From positions 62,001-126,000 of the forward strand of contig MPNE01000003.1 of assembly GCA_002238865.1 (NCBI GenBank): a stretch of 64,000 nt of DNA, in the 5' to 3' direction. The translations under genes were made by a program, and so were the position numbers. Numbering within the stretch: position 1 is the first letter of the stretch; every line of letters begins with the position of its first letter. Below, piece by piece: positions 17,876-25,665 of this stretch. The notes under the pieces are model-generated. The model saw nothing but the letters and a program-made list of their open reading frames with translations, did not search any database and was not told the origin of the DNA. This DNA is from Gemmatimonadetes bacterium bin94. Its GTDB lineage: Bacteria; Gemmatimonadota; Gemmatimonadetes; Longimicrobiales; Gaopeijiaceae.

Positions 17876-19072
17876 ATGCGTGAAGCGTGGATCATCGACG
17901 CGGTTCGCACACCGATCGGACGGCACGCTGGCGCGCTGGCCCCGGTTCGCCCCGACGACCTGGCGGCGGTAACGATCCGATCCCTGCTGAAGCGCACCTC
18001 CTTCTCCGCCGAGTGTCTCGACGACGTGATCTTCGGGTGCACCAACCAGGCGGGCGAGGACAACCGCAACGTGGCCCGAATGGCCCTGCTCCGCGCCGGG
18101 GTACCCGTCGAAGTGCCCGGCCAGACCGTGAATCGCCTTTGCGGCTCGGGCCTGCAGGCCGTGGCCGGTGCCCTCCACGCCATTCGCGCGGGCGAGGGGG
18201 ACGCGTTCATCGCCGGCGGCGTCGAGTCGATGAGCCGCGCTCCCTTCGTCATGCTGAAGCCCGAGCGCGGTTACGGCCGGGGGACCCCCGACGTCGCGGA
18301 CACGGTGCTTGGCTGGCGGTTCGCGAACCCCCGGCTTCCGGATGAATGGACGATCGGCCTGGGACAGACCGCCGAGGTGGTCGCGCGGGAATTCGGGGTG
18401 TCGCGCGAAGAGCAGGATGTCTTCGCGGCTGCAAGCCAGGCCAAGGCCGCGGCCGCTGTCGAAGCCGGGCGATTCGACGCGGAGATCGCGCCCGTAAGCG
18501 TGCCCAGGCGCCGTGGCGGCCCCGTGGCGGTCGCGCATGACGAGCACCCCCGCCCGGGCACGACGGCTGAAGCCCTGGCCCGGCTCCGTCCCGTGTTCGA
18601 CCGGGATGGCACCGTGACCGCGGGGAACTCGTCCGGGATCAACGACGGCGCTGCCGCCCTGCTCGTGGTGGAGGCCGCGACCGCACGAAGCCACGGTCTC
18701 GAGCCGATGGCGGTGATCCGCAGCACGGCGGTCGCGGGAGTGGAGCCTCACCGCATGGGAATCGGGCCCGTGCCGGCCACCGGGCGCTGCCTGAGGCGGG
18801 CGGGATCCACGGCGGCGGACCTGGACCTGATCGAGTTGAACGAAGCCTTCGCGGCCCAGGCGATCCCCTGCATCCGCGAACTGGATCTGGACCCGGACGC
18901 GGTCAACGTGAATGGCGGCGCGATCGCCCTGGGCCACCCGGTGGGGTGCTCGGGCGCGCGCATCCTGACGACGCTGGTGCACGAGATGGTCCGCCGGGAA
19001 GCCGCACGGGGGCTCGCCACGATGTGCATCGGTGTCGGCCAGGGGATCGCGGCCCTGGTCGAGAGAGGCTGA
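17876..19072 (+). CDS. acetyl-CoA acyltransferase (thiolase, PcaF/FadA-like)
   Basis: This 398-aa thiolase performs thiolytic cleavage of a 3-ketoacyl-CoA to acetyl-CoA. Active-site residues are all present: nucleophile Cys in NRLCGSGLQ (about residue 89), NEAFA, His in GGAIALGHPVGCSGAR and the second Cys in CIGVGQGIA. The N-terminal IIDAVRTPIGRHAGAL resembles beta-ketoadipyl-CoA thiolases (PcaF/PaaJ), so an aromatic-acid lower pathway is an alternative to fatty-acid oxidation. It is co-directional and tightly spaced with the flanking CoA genes. Confidence 0.96.
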   Translation: MREAWIIDAVRTPIGRHAGALAPVRPDDLAAVTIRSLLKRTSFSAECLDDVIFGCTNQAGEDNRNVARMALLRAGVPVEVPGQTVNRLCGSGLQAVAGALHAIRAGEGDAFIAGGVESMSRAPFVMLKPERGYGRGTPDVADTVLGWRFANPRLPDEWTIGLGQTAEVVAREFGVSREEQDVFAAASQAKAAAAVEAGRFDAEIAPVSVPRRRGGPVAVAHDEHPRPGTTAEALARLRPVFDRDGTVTAGNSSGINDGAAALLVVEAATARSHGLEPMAVIRSTAVAGVEPHRMGIGPVPATGRCLRRAGSTAADLDLIELNEAFAAQAIPCIRELDLDPDAVNVNGGAIALGHPVGCSGARILTTLVHEMVRREAARGLATMCIGVGQGIAALVERG

Positions 19073-19095
19073 AGAGGGTGGGTGGCAGCCTGGAG

Positions 19096-19968
19096 ATGAC
19101 GGACCACGGGATTCGGAAGGTGGCGGTCATCGGCGCCGGAACCATGGGCCATGGAATCGCGCAGGTAGCGGCGCTGGCGGGCCACGACGCCGTGCTCTGT
19201 GATGTGGACGCCGGGCAGCTCGAACGGGGCCTCGCGCAGATTGAAGCCAACCTGGACAAGGGCGTGCGGCTGGGCAAGGTGGACGCCGGCCACCGCGACC
19301 AGGCGGCCCGGCGCCTCAGGGGCAGCGCCAGGCTGGATGAGGCGATCGCGGGCGCGGGGATGGTGATCGAGGCCGTGCCCGAGGTGATGGCGCTCAAGAA
19401 GAGGGTTTTCCGCGAGGTGGCGGATGCCGTGCCCGCAGACGTGGTCCTCGCCACGAACACCTCGTCGCTATCCGTGAACGAAATGGGGGCCGGGCTGCGC
19501 GCGCCCGAGCGCTTCATCGGCCTCCACTTCTTCAATCCGGTGCACATCATGGCTTTGGTGGAAGTGGTGAAGGGCGCGCGCACCTCTCCCGCGGTCATCG
19601 ACCGCTGCCTCGCCTTCGTGCGCGGCCTGGGCAAGGACCCCATCGTTGTGACGGACTCCCCCGGATTTGCTTCGTCCCGGCTGGGCATCGTTCTCGGCCT
19701 CGAAGCCATGCGCATGTTGGAGGCCGGCGTGGCTTCGCCCGGCGACATCGACAAGGCGATGGTGCTCGGGTACCGGCACCCCATGGGGCCCCTTCGCCTG
19801 ACCGACCTGGTGGGGCTGGACGTGCGGCTGGGGATCGCGCGTTACCTGCACGAGACGCTCGAGTCGGAGGCATTCCGCCCGCCCGCCATTCTGGAGCGGA
19901 TGGTGGCCGAGGGGCGGCTGGGCAGGAAATCGGGCCGAGGCTTCTACGACTGGAGCAACGAACCGTGA
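19096..19968 (+). CDS. 3-hydroxyacyl-CoA dehydrogenase
   Basis: This 290-aa NAD-dependent enzyme (PaaH/HbdA-like, single-function) oxidises 3-hydroxyacyl-CoA. The Rossmann motif is GAGTMGHGIAQ at the N-terminus. The catalytic region HFFNPVHIMALVEVV with TNTSSLSV and TDSPGFASSR is typical. The C-terminal helical domain contains GYRHPMGPLRLTDLVGLD. The ATG at 19096 is used; an in-frame GTG at 19078 preceded by GAGAGG would add six residues. Its last bases overlap the GTG of the next hydratase gene (GTGA), indicating translational coupling. Confidence 0.95.
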   Translation: MTDHGIRKVAVIGAGTMGHGIAQVAALAGHDAVLCDVDAGQLERGLAQIEANLDKGVRLGKVDAGHRDQAARRLRGSARLDEAIAGAGMVIEAVPEVMALKKRVFREVADAVPADVVLATNTSSLSVNEMGAGLRAPERFIGLHFFNPVHIMALVEVVKGARTSPAVIDRCLAFVRGLGKDPIVVTDSPGFASSRLGIVLGLEAMRMLEAGVASPGDIDKAMVLGYRHPMGPLRLTDLVGLDVRLGIARYLHETLESEAFRPPAILERMVAEGRLGRKSGRGFYDWSNEP

Positions 19969-20744
19969 ACCGCAAGACGGTAGTGGTCTCCATCCGGGAC
20001 GGGATCGCCGAGGTCGCGATCGACCGGCCGGAGAAGCTGAACGCGCTCAACGCCACGGTGCGGAGCGAACTCACCGATGCGTTCGACCACCTCGCCGACC
20101 TCGAGGAGGTGAAGGTCGTGATCCTCCACGGGACGGGAGACAAGGCGTTCGTGGCCGGCGCCGACGTAGGCGAATTCGCCGCCCGCTCGCCCGAGGAACA
20201 GCGCGCCGTATACCGGGAGCGCCGCGTGTACGACGCACTGGCCGCCTTTCCGAAGCCGGTGATCTGCGCGATCCACGGCTTCTGTATCGGTGGCGGTAAC
20301 GAGCTCGCCCTCGCGTGCGACATCCGGGTTGCCGATTCGACCGCCCGCTTCGGGCAGTTCGAGATCCGTCTGGGACTGATTCCTGGCGCCGGCGGAACCC
20401 AGCGGCTGGCTCGCCTCGTCGGCCCGGGGCAGGCGCTCAGGATCGGTTTGGGCGGTGACCTGATCGACGCCGCCGAGGCCCACCGGATCGGGCTGGTGGA
20501 GGTCCTCGCAGACGAGGGTCAGCAGCTGGTCAGGGCCAGGGAGCTGGCTGAGCGCATGACGCGCTGGAGCGGCCTCGCCCTCCAGCTCGTCAAGAAGGCG
20601 GTGCGGGCAGCGGCCGAAAACCACCTGTCCGGCGGTCTCGCGGTGGAGAAGGAACTGTTCCTGGAAGCGTTCGCCTCGGAGGACGGGCGCGAGGGGGTCA
20701 AGGCATTCGTGGAAAAGAGGCGGCCGCGTTTTCGCGGGAGGTGA
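19965..20744 (+). CDS. enoyl-CoA hydratase
   Basis: This 259-aa crotonase-family enzyme has both catalytic glutamates, in GGGNELALACD and QFEIRLGLIPGAGGTQRL, and the oxyanion-hole segment FVAGADVGEF. The N-terminus includes DRPEKLNALN. The GTG start overlaps the dehydrogenase stop by 4 nt. Together with the upstream thiolase and dehydrogenase it completes hydration, oxidation and cleavage of an enoyl-CoA. The two hydratases of this operon may differ in chain length or double-bond position. Confidence 0.95.
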   Translation: MNRKTVVVSIRDGIAEVAIDRPEKLNALNATVRSELTDAFDHLADLEEVKVVILHGTGDKAFVAGADVGEFAARSPEEQRAVYRERRVYDALAAFPKPVICAIHGFCIGGGNELALACDIRVADSTARFGQFEIRLGLIPGAGGTQRLARLVGPGQALRIGLGGDLIDAAEAHRIGLVEVLADEGQQLVRARELAERMTRWSGLALQLVKKAVRAAAENHLSGGLAVEKELFLEAFASEDGREGVKAFVEKRRPRFRGR

Positions 20745-20779
20745 AGAAGGGCTCTCTCGCTCCCCCGCCCCTGCCGCCG

Positions 20780-20785
20780 TACAAT
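20780..20785 (+). promoter_or_regulatory. candidate -10 box of the symporter operon
   Basis: TACAAT lies 50 nt before the ATG of the DUF3311 gene. The -35 region is weak. Confidence 0.3.
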
Positions 20786-20834
20786 CGAAGCCTTACGGTC
20801 GCGTAGCCACCCCAACCCAGGACAACCACCACCC

Positions 20835-21068
20835 ATGCCTCTTCGAAGCTGGCGCCGAACCGTGTGGATCTACCACCTCGTCTTTGCCGCCGCCGTCACC
20901 TGGCCAGGCCAGACTCTGGTCAACAGCCCCGATCCCTTCATACTTGGCCTGCCCCGGCAGATGGTGTGGTGCGCGGCATGGGTTGTGGGCAGCCTGGTCG
21001 TCCTTTGGCGCCTGGAGGCGGCTCGCCTGCGCCACGCGGGGTCCGTCAAGACCCGGGGTGACGCATGA
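20835..21068 (+). CDS. DUF3311-like small membrane subunit of an SSS symporter
   Basis: This 77-aa protein has two predicted transmembrane helices (residues 10-27 and 43-60) and the DUF3311-like pattern with ILGLP between them. Such small proteins are commonly encoded immediately before a sodium:solute symporter. Its TGA overlaps the ATG of the symporter (ATGA), so the two are translationally coupled. Function is inferred from context: a small companion of the transporter in the cytoplasmic membrane. Confidence 0.8.
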   Translation: MPLRSWRRTVWIYHLVFAAAVTWPGQTLVNSPDPFILGLPRQMVWCAAWVVGSLVVLWRLEAARLRHAGSVKTRGDA

Positions 21069-22528
21069 TGGACAAGTCCACGCTGATCACCACCATCATC
21101 TTCACCTACCTGGCGGTTACTCTCGGTGTCGGACTGGCAGCCGGCAGGCGCGCGTCCCGAAGCGTCCAGGGCTACGTCGCCGGCGACCGGGACTTCGGGT
21201 TGCTGGTCATGTACTTCATCACCGGCGCCACGGTCTTTTCCGCTTTCGCCTTCCTCGGCGGGCCCGGTTGGGCCTATTCGCGGGGAGCCGCCGCCTTTTA
21301 CATCCTGACGTACGGGGTGCTGGGCATGGCCCCTTGGTACGCAATGGGCCCGAAGGCGGCCGCACTCGGGCGCCGCTTCGGATTCGTGACCCAGGCGCAG
21401 CTTCTGGTCGGGCGTTTCCCGTCCCGGGGACTGTCCGCGCTCATGGCCGTACTCACACTGGCAGCCTTCGTCCCGTACGTGACCATCCAGATGCGAGGGG
21501 CCGGGATCGTGATCGAAGCCGTTACCGACGGCCGAATCCCACTGGCCGTGGGGGCTGCGGTGGCCTACGGGATCGTCCTCGTGTACGTGCTGGCGAGCGG
21601 CGTGTCCGCGGTGGGCTGGACGAACACCTTCCAGGGCGTCTTCATGGTCTCGATCGCGTGGGTGCTCGGCCTCTACCTGCCCATGCGCCTCTACGGGGGC
21701 GTGGGGCCGATGTTCGAGGAGATTCTGGCGAACCGCCCGGAACTCCTCTCGTTTCCCGGTCTGGACGGTAGCGGAGCCCCTTGGGGCTGGGGCCCGTATT
21801 CGACCGCGATTCTGGCAAGCGCCATCGGACTGACGATGTGGCCGCACCTCTTCATGAAGGCGTACACGGCCCGCAACGACACCACCATTCGGCGTACCGT
21901 GATCCTCTTCCCCACTTTCCAGCTTTTCCTGATCCCCATCTTTCTGATCGGTTTCGCCGGGGTGCTCTTCCCCGAGTCGCCGGACCAGCCGGACTTCATT
22001 CTTCCCTTTCTGATCCTCCGTTCGGAATTGCCCGCCCTGGTCGTAGGCCTTTTCTGCGCAGGGGCGCTTTCCGCGTCGATGTCCACCGGGGATGCGCTGC
22101 TCCATGGCGCCGCCTCGGTCGCAGTGCAGGACGGTGTGCAACCGTTCAAGCCACTGTCAGACCGCGGCCAGAGGGTTCTGATGCGCGTTCTGGTCGTAGT
22201 GGTGGGAGCGCTCGCCTACCTCTTCGCTCTCAACGAGGAGTTCTCGCTGGTCGATCTGCTGCTGGCGTCCTACGGGATCATCTGCCAGTTCATGCCCGCA
22301 CTGCTCTCCGCCATGTACTGGAGGCGCGCAACAACAGCGGGGGTCGTCTCCGGTTTGCTGGCGGGTTCCGCGGTCTCGGTCTTCTTTTTCCTGTCCCCGG
22401 AACTCAAGCCCTTCGGTCTGCACGAAGGGATTCTGGGGCTGATCGTGCATCTGCCGTTGCTGATCGGCGTGAGTCTCCGCGGCAAGCCCCAGGCCGAAGA
22501 ACACGTTGCCGGATACGTCGATGTCTGA
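21065..22528 (+). CDS. sodium:solute symporter (SSS family)
   Basis: This 487-aa cytoplasmic-membrane protein has about 13 transmembrane helices of the SSS/LeuT fold. Family marks include YVAGDRDFGLLVMYFITGATVFSAFAFLG near the N-terminus, the conserved segment FCAGALSASMSTGDALLHGAAS (about residue 340), and a final STG-type loop. It resembles the pantothenate/monocarboxylate permease branch. With the preceding beta-oxidation operon the substrate may be an organic acid, but this is inference. It ends overlapping the next start by 8 nt. Confidence 0.92.
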   Translation: MMDKSTLITTIIFTYLAVTLGVGLAAGRRASRSVQGYVAGDRDFGLLVMYFITGATVFSAFAFLGGPGWAYSRGAAAFYILTYGVLGMAPWYAMGPKAAALGRRFGFVTQAQLLVGRFPSRGLSALMAVLTLAAFVPYVTIQMRGAGIVIEAVTDGRIPLAVGAAVAYGIVLVYVLASGVSAVGWTNTFQGVFMVSIAWVLGLYLPMRLYGGVGPMFEEILANRPELLSFPGLDGSGAPWGWGPYSTAILASAIGLTMWPHLFMKAYTARNDTTIRRTVILFPTFQLFLIPIFLIGFAGVLFPESPDQPDFILPFLILRSELPALVVGLFCAGALSASMSTGDALLHGAASVAVQDGVQPFKPLSDRGQRVLMRVLVVVVGALAYLFALNEEFSLVDLLLASYGIICQFMPALLSAMYWRRATTAGVVSGLLAGSAVSVFFFLSPELKPFGLHEGILGLIVHLPLLIGVSLRGKPQAEEHVAGYVDV

Positions 22529-22850
22529 CGCGGTCACGGACCCGGAGGCTCGACGGCTGGAGCGGCTCCGCAACGAGATTCTGGATTGCGACCGGGAACT
22601 CGTCCGGATCCTCGGCCGACGTCGGGATCTGGTGCACGAGGTCGGGCGCCTGAAGGCGGCCCTGGGTGCTCCCGTGACCGATCCGAGGCGTGAGGCTGTG
22701 GTGGTCCGGAGGGCCGCCGTGCTGGCAAGGGAATCGCGTCTGGACGAGGAACTGGTGCGTGACCTGATCTGGAAGATCATGGCGTCGTCGCGGGACCAGC
22801 AGTACTCGCCACCGGCGGAGCCGGACGGGAACCCCGAGGAGGAGGAGTAG
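22521..22850 (+). CDS. aroQ: chorismate mutase (AroQ type II)
   Basis: This 109-aa all-helical protein rearranges chorismate to prephenate for Phe/Tyr synthesis. The AroQ pattern is visible: LRNEILDCDRELVRILGRR (helix 1 with Asp and Arg), RRDLVHEVGRLKAALG (Lys/Arg active-site region), DPRREAVVVRRAA and a C-terminal helix DEELVRDLIWKIMASSRDQQ. The tail is acidic (NPEEEE). The ATG at 22521 overlaps the symporter stop. A link to the transporter is not obvious and may be only co-transcription. Confidence 0.88.
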   Translation: MSDAVTDPEARRLERLRNEILDCDRELVRILGRRRDLVHEVGRLKAALGAPVTDPRREAVVVRRAAVLARESRLDEELVRDLIWKIMASSRDQQYSPPAEPDGNPEEEE

Positions 22851-22894
22851 AAGAGCTCGGGCCGAGCCCGGCGCCGCCGGACATGGGTAGCATA

Positions 22895-23262
22895 GAGAAA
22901 GCCCCCGGCGGGCAGCACACCACCCGCTCGGGGGCTTCGTCTCGCTGGCGAGTCGGAAAGCTCCGTTTCGGTGCCGCCATGTGCTGCGGCCGGTTTTCCG
23001 TCTCTTCGCCCTTTCAGCGTCTCCGCCTTCCAGGCCGTCCCCCGTTCCCAGGGACTTCGGCTGCTTCCAGCGACCCCGCAGCCGTCACGGTCTTCTCCGA
23101 ACTCGAACACCGTGCTCGCCTCGAACTCCGTCTCCGGCGCCCTCGGCGCATCGAATCTCGACCGGTTTTCCTTCTGGGGTTTCCCCCTTCAAGAGCCTCT
23201 CCGAGACCCGCCCCGCTGCTTCGGTTCCGTTCCCTTTCGGTAGCGTCTCGTCCGCCACGGGG
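22895..23262 (-). ncRNA. candidate structured non-coding RNA, about 370 nt, unidentified
   Basis: The gap between aroQ and rpmA has no convincing reading frame but looks like a stable RNA on the minus strand. The sense strand is purine-rich with A-rich loops and many short stems: GGGG-GAAA-CCCC with a GNRA loop near 23177, GCGCC-GAG-GGCGC near 23135, CACGGT/ACCGTG, GGCTGC/GCAGCC near 23080-23058, GTCCC/GGGAC, GCCGC/GCGGC and CTCG-CCAG-CGAG. It is preceded by an A8 tract and a promoter-like sequence and ends in a GC-rich hairpin with TTTCTCT. I saw no RNase P (GAGGAAAGTC, ACAGAA), tmRNA or SRP signature. Boundaries are estimates. Confidence 0.55.
22897..22938 (-). terminator. terminator of the candidate RNA
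   Basis: AAGCCCCCGAGCGGG pairs with CCCGCCGGGGGCTT (one mismatch) around a 10-nt loop. On the minus strand the stem is followed by TCTCTAT. On the plus strand no T-run follows, so the minus direction is favoured. Confidence 0.65.
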
Positions 23263-23267
23263 TAACC

Positions 23268-23306
23268 ACCTTAACACACCGTGCGGGAAACCGCAAGCTT
23301 TTTTTT
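23268..23306 (-). promoter_or_regulatory. candidate promoter of the structured RNA with upstream A-tract
   Basis: On the minus strand an A8 tract (23306-23299, UP-element-like) is followed by TTGCGG (23296-23291), a 17-nt spacer and TAAGGT (23273-23268). The -10 match is moderate. Transcription would begin near 23262. Confidence 0.45.
23282..23306 (+). terminator. rho-independent terminator on the plus strand
   Basis: TGCGG-GAAA-CCGCA forms a perfect 5-bp stem with a GNRA loop and is followed by AGC and eight T. It would end plus-strand transcription coming from the symporter-aroQ operon. The same bases include the A-tract and -35 region of the minus-strand candidate promoter. Confidence 0.6.
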
Positions 23307-23342
23307 CGGGACACCGGGCCGAAGGGTGTTCGACCCCCCTGA

Positions 23343-23609
23343 TCAGGCCAGACTGATCTGGTCCGGGTAGACGGAAACGACCCTGCGCCGACGGAGGTTT
23401 TCGAACTTCACAACACCGTCGCTCGTGGCGAACAGGGTGTCGTCCCGGCCCCGGCCAACGTTGTTTCCGGGGTGGAACCTGGTGCCTCGCTGACGGACAA
23501 GGATGTTCCCGGCGAGAACTCTTTCGCCAGCGTAACGCTTTACGCCCAAACGTTTTGCGTTGCTGTCTCGTCCGTTTCTGGACGATCCTACACCTTTCTT
23601 GTGAGCCAT
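23343..23609 (-). CDS. rpmA: 50S ribosomal protein bL27
   Basis: This 88-aa large-subunit ribosomal protein begins [20 protein letters not shown] without the cleavable N-terminal extension found in Firmicutes, and contains the conserved [28 protein letters not shown]. Its N-terminus reaches the peptidyl-transferase centre. It lies 9 nt after rplU in the universal rplU-rpmA operon. Confidence 0.99.
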   Translation of the reverse strand: MAHKKGVGSSRNGRDSNAKRLGVKRYAGERVLAGNILVRQRGTRFHPGNNVGRGRDDTLFATSDGVVKFENLRRRRVVSVYPDQISLA

Positions 23610-23618
23610 CGGATCCTC

Positions 23619-23930
23619 CTAGACGATGATGTCGGCGACACGTACAACCGTGAAACCCTGGCGATGCCCCTGCTTGCGCCGGTACCCCTTTCGGCGCTTG
23701 CGCTTGAAGACCGTGATCTTGGCTGTGCGGTCGTGGGCCACCACCTCCGCCGTGACCTTCGCCCCCTCCACCAACGGCTCCCCCACGGAAACCTCGTCCC
23801 CCTCGGAAGCCAACAACACGTCGTCGAAGGTCACCGTCGTTCCCGGCTCGGCATCCAGCGTGGGAATGAGCAAGGTCGTTCCCGGTTCGGCTCGAAACTG
23901 CTTGCCGCCGGTCCTGAACACAGCGAACAT
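23619..23930 (-). CDS. rplU: 50S ribosomal protein bL21
   Basis: This 103-aa large-subunit protein binds 23S rRNA. Conserved segments are MFAVFRTGGKQFRAEPG, TFDDVLL and the basic C-terminus FKRKRRKGYRRKQGHRQGFT. It is first of the rplU-rpmA pair. A leader of about 60 nt with a strong hairpin lies upstream. Confidence 0.99.
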   Translation of the reverse strand: MFAVFRTGGKQFRAEPGTTLLIPTLDAEPGTTVTFDDVLLASEGDEVSVGEPLVEGAKVTAEVVAHDRTAKITVFKRKRRKGYRRKQGHRQGFTVVRVADIIV

Positions 23931-23968
23931 GAGATCCCCGTCGCCAATGGTTGATTCTGCGTGAGTCG

Positions 23969-23985
23969 GCTCAGCGTCGCTGAGC
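23969..23985 (-). promoter_or_regulatory. hairpin in the rplU leader
   Basis: GCTCAGC and GCTGAGC form a perfect 7-bp inverted repeat with a 3-nt spacer, 38 nt before the rplU ATG and just after the candidate promoter. It could be a regulatory leader hairpin; there is no T-run for termination. Confidence 0.4.
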
Positions 23986-23991
23986 AGCCAT

Positions 23992-24021
23992 TAAAGCTAG
24001 AAAAAGCTCACGGGAGGTCAA
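23992..24021 (-). promoter_or_regulatory. candidate promoter of rplU-rpmA
   Basis: On the minus strand TTGACC begins at 24021, and TAGCTTTA lies at 23999-23992, with 19 nt between TTG and TA (16 nt between the hexamers). The -35 part lies inside the 3' end of the cytochrome gene. Confidence 0.5.
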
Positions 24022-25663
24022 CCTCCGTGGAGGCGCGGGCCAGGAGGATGGCCGACGCCCGGGCCATTTCCCTGTAGTACCTGACGAAGCGCCGGGTTTC
24101 AGGTGTGTCGTAGGCGGCGAGGTTCTCCGCCCAGCGATAGCCGATGGGCTGGAACCAGAGTTCCGCCTCCACCACAAAGGGGCCGCCCGAGGCATCCACC
24201 GCCACGGAGTACCGTACCCGGTCGCTTCCCGCGCCGAAGTCCGGATCCGAGGTAGCCGCACCGAGGGGGAGCACGCGGCCGTCCGCGCGACCCGCATCGA
24301 AGCCGTCCGGAAGGAGGCGGTTGTCCTTCACCCACGCTTCTGCCGACATGAGTCCGGTCGTGACCGTCCCGTCGCCGTCGACCATGACCGCCTGGTAGAC
24401 CTGAACCTGCTCCGGCGAGTCGATCGTTGTGTGATGGGCTTCGTAGCCGGTGCCATCGGCGTCGTGGTCGTCCCCCACGACCCGTCCGTCGGGAGCGAAA
24501 GCCCCCGACTCGAAGACCACACGACCGGTTCCGTCAGTCACCGCGACCCTCAGCCATGCCCGCCGCGAGGGATAGGCGGTGGGGAACTTGTGTCCCGCGC
24601 GGTTCAGCACCGTGACGTCGGCCTCCAACCGGCCCGAACGGACGACGGCGCCGGCGACCTCGATCGATGCGGTGGCGGTGCGAAGGTGGTCGGCGGTTCG
24701 GTCGGCGGCCAGTTCCAGTTCCTGGGGCAGCGCCACCACGCCCAGCTCTTCCCGGTAGCGGTTGAGCATCCGCAGCATGAAGAAGTTGCCGCCACGAAAA
24801 ACGTGGCGGGAGACATCGGGGCGATCGCGTCCCAGAACCCGGGTGACCGGCACCTCGTCTCCAACCTCCGGCATGTGACAGTCCTGGCAGCTCGAACCCT
24901 CCGCGCCGCCGGTCGAGTAGGCGCTCGCCTGCCACTCGAGGAAGGGAGCCTGTTCGGCGAACTCGGGGCCGCGCTCTCCGCTCGGCCGAACCGCATGCGT
25001 GAAGACCGTGTGGCACGAGGCACAAAGGGCGGAGGAGGTGACGTGTTCCCCCTGCGTGGGGAGGAAGCCCGTCGCCGAGTGCATGATCCCGGCGCCGCCC
25101 TCGTCGGGCTCGAAGGGGCCGAAAACGGGGCGTCCGTCGGGCGGGGTGGCGGGGTCGACGGCGAAGTGGCCGGCAAATGTCTGCTCGGACCCCAACCCGT
25201 CCGGCTGGATCTGGTGGCACAACGCACATGAGACGCCGTCGGCGGCGAGGTCGGCGTACGGCCCGTCAGCGGTGCCGATGGGGAGGTTCGCGAAGACCGA
25301 GGGGGGAAGCCCTTCGGTCGTGGCCGCAACGGTAGCCATCGGCATGTGGCAGCGGGCGCACTCGGCCTCGATCTCGGCGGCGGCGGTGGGGTGGTCGATG
25401 ATCTCACGCCGCACGGCCGCGTGGAAGTAGGGATCGCGGGCGCTGTTGGCCATCATGGAGGCACGCCAGTCGAAGCCGATCGAGACGTCGGTGCCATCCG
25501 GCGTGGAGACGCCCTTGTGGCAGGCGATGCATCGGTCCGAGGTCGTGAACGCGTCGCCGTTGTCGCTCGCTGGTGCGCTGCGCTGTGGCAGGGCGTGCCC
25601 CGCAACCGCAAGGCCGCACAGAGCGACGACCGCGAACGCCAGGACGAATCCACCATGTCTCAT
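24008..25663 (-). CDS. pentaheme c-type cytochrome, exported
   Basis: This 551-aa protein has a signal sequence (residues 5-24) and five CxxCH haem sites: CIACH (45), CARCH (101), CALCH (145), CASCH (213) and CQDCH (258), all in the N-terminal half. The C-terminal 280 residues lack haem motifs and look like beta-sandwich domains (AVVRSGRLEADVTVLNRAGHKFPTAYPSRR). It is predicted to carry electrons in the periplasm or at the cell surface. The ATG at 25663 comes 2 nt after the upstream stop with AGGGG 8 nt before it, so it is coupled to the cytochrome-barrel gene. The exact redox partner is unknown. Confidence 0.9.
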   Translation of the reverse strand: MRHGGFVLAFAVVALCGLAVAGHALPQRSAPASDNGDAFTTSDRCIACHKGVSTPDGTDVSIGFDWRASMMANSARDPYFHAAVRREIIDHPTAAAEIEAECARCHMPMATVAATTEGLPPSVFANLPIGTADGPYADLAADGVSCALCHQIQPDGLGSEQTFAGHFAVDPATPPDGRPVFGPFEPDEGGAGIMHSATGFLPTQGEHVTSSALCASCHTVFTHAVRPSGERGPEFAEQAPFLEWQASAYSTGGAEGSSCQDCHMPEVGDEVPVTRVLGRDRPDVSRHVFRGGNFFMLRMLNRYREELGVVALPQELELAADRTADHLRTATASIEVAGAVVRSGRLEADVTVLNRAGHKFPTAYPSRRAWLRVAVTDGTGRVVFESGAFAPDGRVVGDDHDADGTGYEAHHTTIDSPEQVQVYQAVMVDGDGTVTTGLMSAEAWVKDNRLLPDGFDAGRADGRVLPLGAATSDPDFGAGSDRVRYSVAVDASGGPFVVEAELWFQPIGYRWAENLAAYDTPETRRFVRYYREMARASAILLARASTEVDLP

Positions 25664-25665
25664 GG

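Noticed and set aside
22895-23262. RNase P RNA or tmRNA as identity of the candidate RNA
   Set aside because: The size would fit, but the conserved GAGGAAAGTC and ACAGAA segments of RNase P and the tRNA-like ends of tmRNA were not found on either strand.
22980-23340. Small protein frames in the aroQ-rpmA gap
   Set aside because: Candidates such as the frame starting MAAPKRSFP run through the terminator hairpin, lack ribosome sites and show no domain; an RNA explains the region better.
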